Positions 63,827 through 64,000 of a DNA stretch of 64,000 nt are shown here, piece after piece (positions within the stretch are counted from its first letter, which is position 1; every line of letters starts with the position of its first letter). The stretch spans positions 480,073-544,072 of the forward strand of contig NZ_FOBV01000003.1 of NCBI RefSeq assembly GCF_900109935.1. Direction: 5' to 3'. A program made the translations under genes and the position numbers. The notes under the pieces were generated by a model. It made no database searches, was not told the DNA's origin, and saw only the letters and a program-made list of their open reading frames with translations. The stretch is from Chryseobacterium taichungense (GTDB lineage: Bacteria > Bacteroidota > Bacteroidia > Flavobacteriales > Weeksellaceae).

Positions 63827-64000
63827 AGCTGTATTATATTCAAGATTCCGGATTCGGTATTCAAGATTTGAATATTGAATGTTAAATTCGGAATATCGAA
63901 TAATTTATCGGTAAATTTCATCACAAAGGCAAAACCAGTGTCGCACTTATAAGGCTTGTTGTTGGCCTCTGGCTTTTAGCTAATAGCTATGGGCCAGTTG
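63827..64000 (-). other. Spacer between 23S and 5S rRNA
   Basis: No gene seen. The spacer is AT-rich near 5S, with GAAT/TTGAAT repeats, and more GC-balanced towards the window edge. The 23S 3' end is not recognisable within the window. Confidence 0.6.

Overview
The window looks like chromosome from a Chryseobacterium-type flavobacterium (Bacteroidota). It is AT-rich, and its promoters carry the Bacteroidota -7 box (TAnnTTTG). It also has a type IX secretion sorting domain, an S46 dipeptidyl-peptidase, a split KdpD and the Bacteroidota form of the type VI secretion system (T6SS, subtype iii, with TssO and TssR). No phage, insertion sequence, CRISPR or tRNA was seen. The 3' end of an rRNA operon (5S, minus strand) lies at the right edge.

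Layout. 1-9.6 kb: housekeeping and secreted enzymes (3' part of ligA, a leucine-rich T9SS cargo, an MgtC-like membrane protein, an S46 peptidase with the Arg expected of DPP11, an M16 peptidase). 9.7-11.2 kb: a repeat island made of a 177-bp tandem array inside an inverted repeat, followed by a 21-bp array. 11.2-16.6 kb: polA, a small membrane protein, an Imm22-like protein, a YdeI-like protein and a ParE-type toxin-antitoxin pair. 16.6-28.5 kb: a potassium module, all on the minus strand, in transcription order sigma-54 response regulator, three micro-ORFs (the third is KdpF), kdpA, kdpB, kdpC, porin, KdpD sensor half and a separate histidine kinase. It is peppered with palindromic repeat elements and two more 21-bp arrays.

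29.2-59.7 kb is a 30-kb minus-strand T6SS and effector locus. It carries two Hcp tubes, two VgrG spikes, ClpV, a DUF4280 PAAR-like tip, TssR, two TssO-like proteins and a PKD membrane protein. Three effector modules are built in. The first is a PAAR-Rhs protein with a C-terminal deaminase-fold toxin, two immunity-type genes and a TPR adaptor candidate. The second is a Tle1-like lipase (DUF2235) overlapping a DUF2931 lipoprotein. The third is a 1066-residue protein that joins a GH19-type muramidase/chitinase to a LAS-type metallopeptidase and is followed by lipoprotein immunity candidates. TssB, TssC, TssE, TssF, TssG and TssK are absent, so the baseplate and sheath must be encoded elsewhere.

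The most interesting regulatory signal is a pair of palindromes, 21 bp apart, at exactly the same distance from the -7 box of both hcp genes. Divergent from the T6SS operon is an orphan LuxR-type regulator whose receiver has Glu where the phosphorylated Asp should be; it is the obvious candidate to bind them. 59.9-63 kb: that regulator, an HU protein, a 29-residue very basic protein and an RNase E/G-family nuclease without the usual Cys zinc link. 63-64 kb: a repeat-rich rRNA-flanking region and 5S rRNA.
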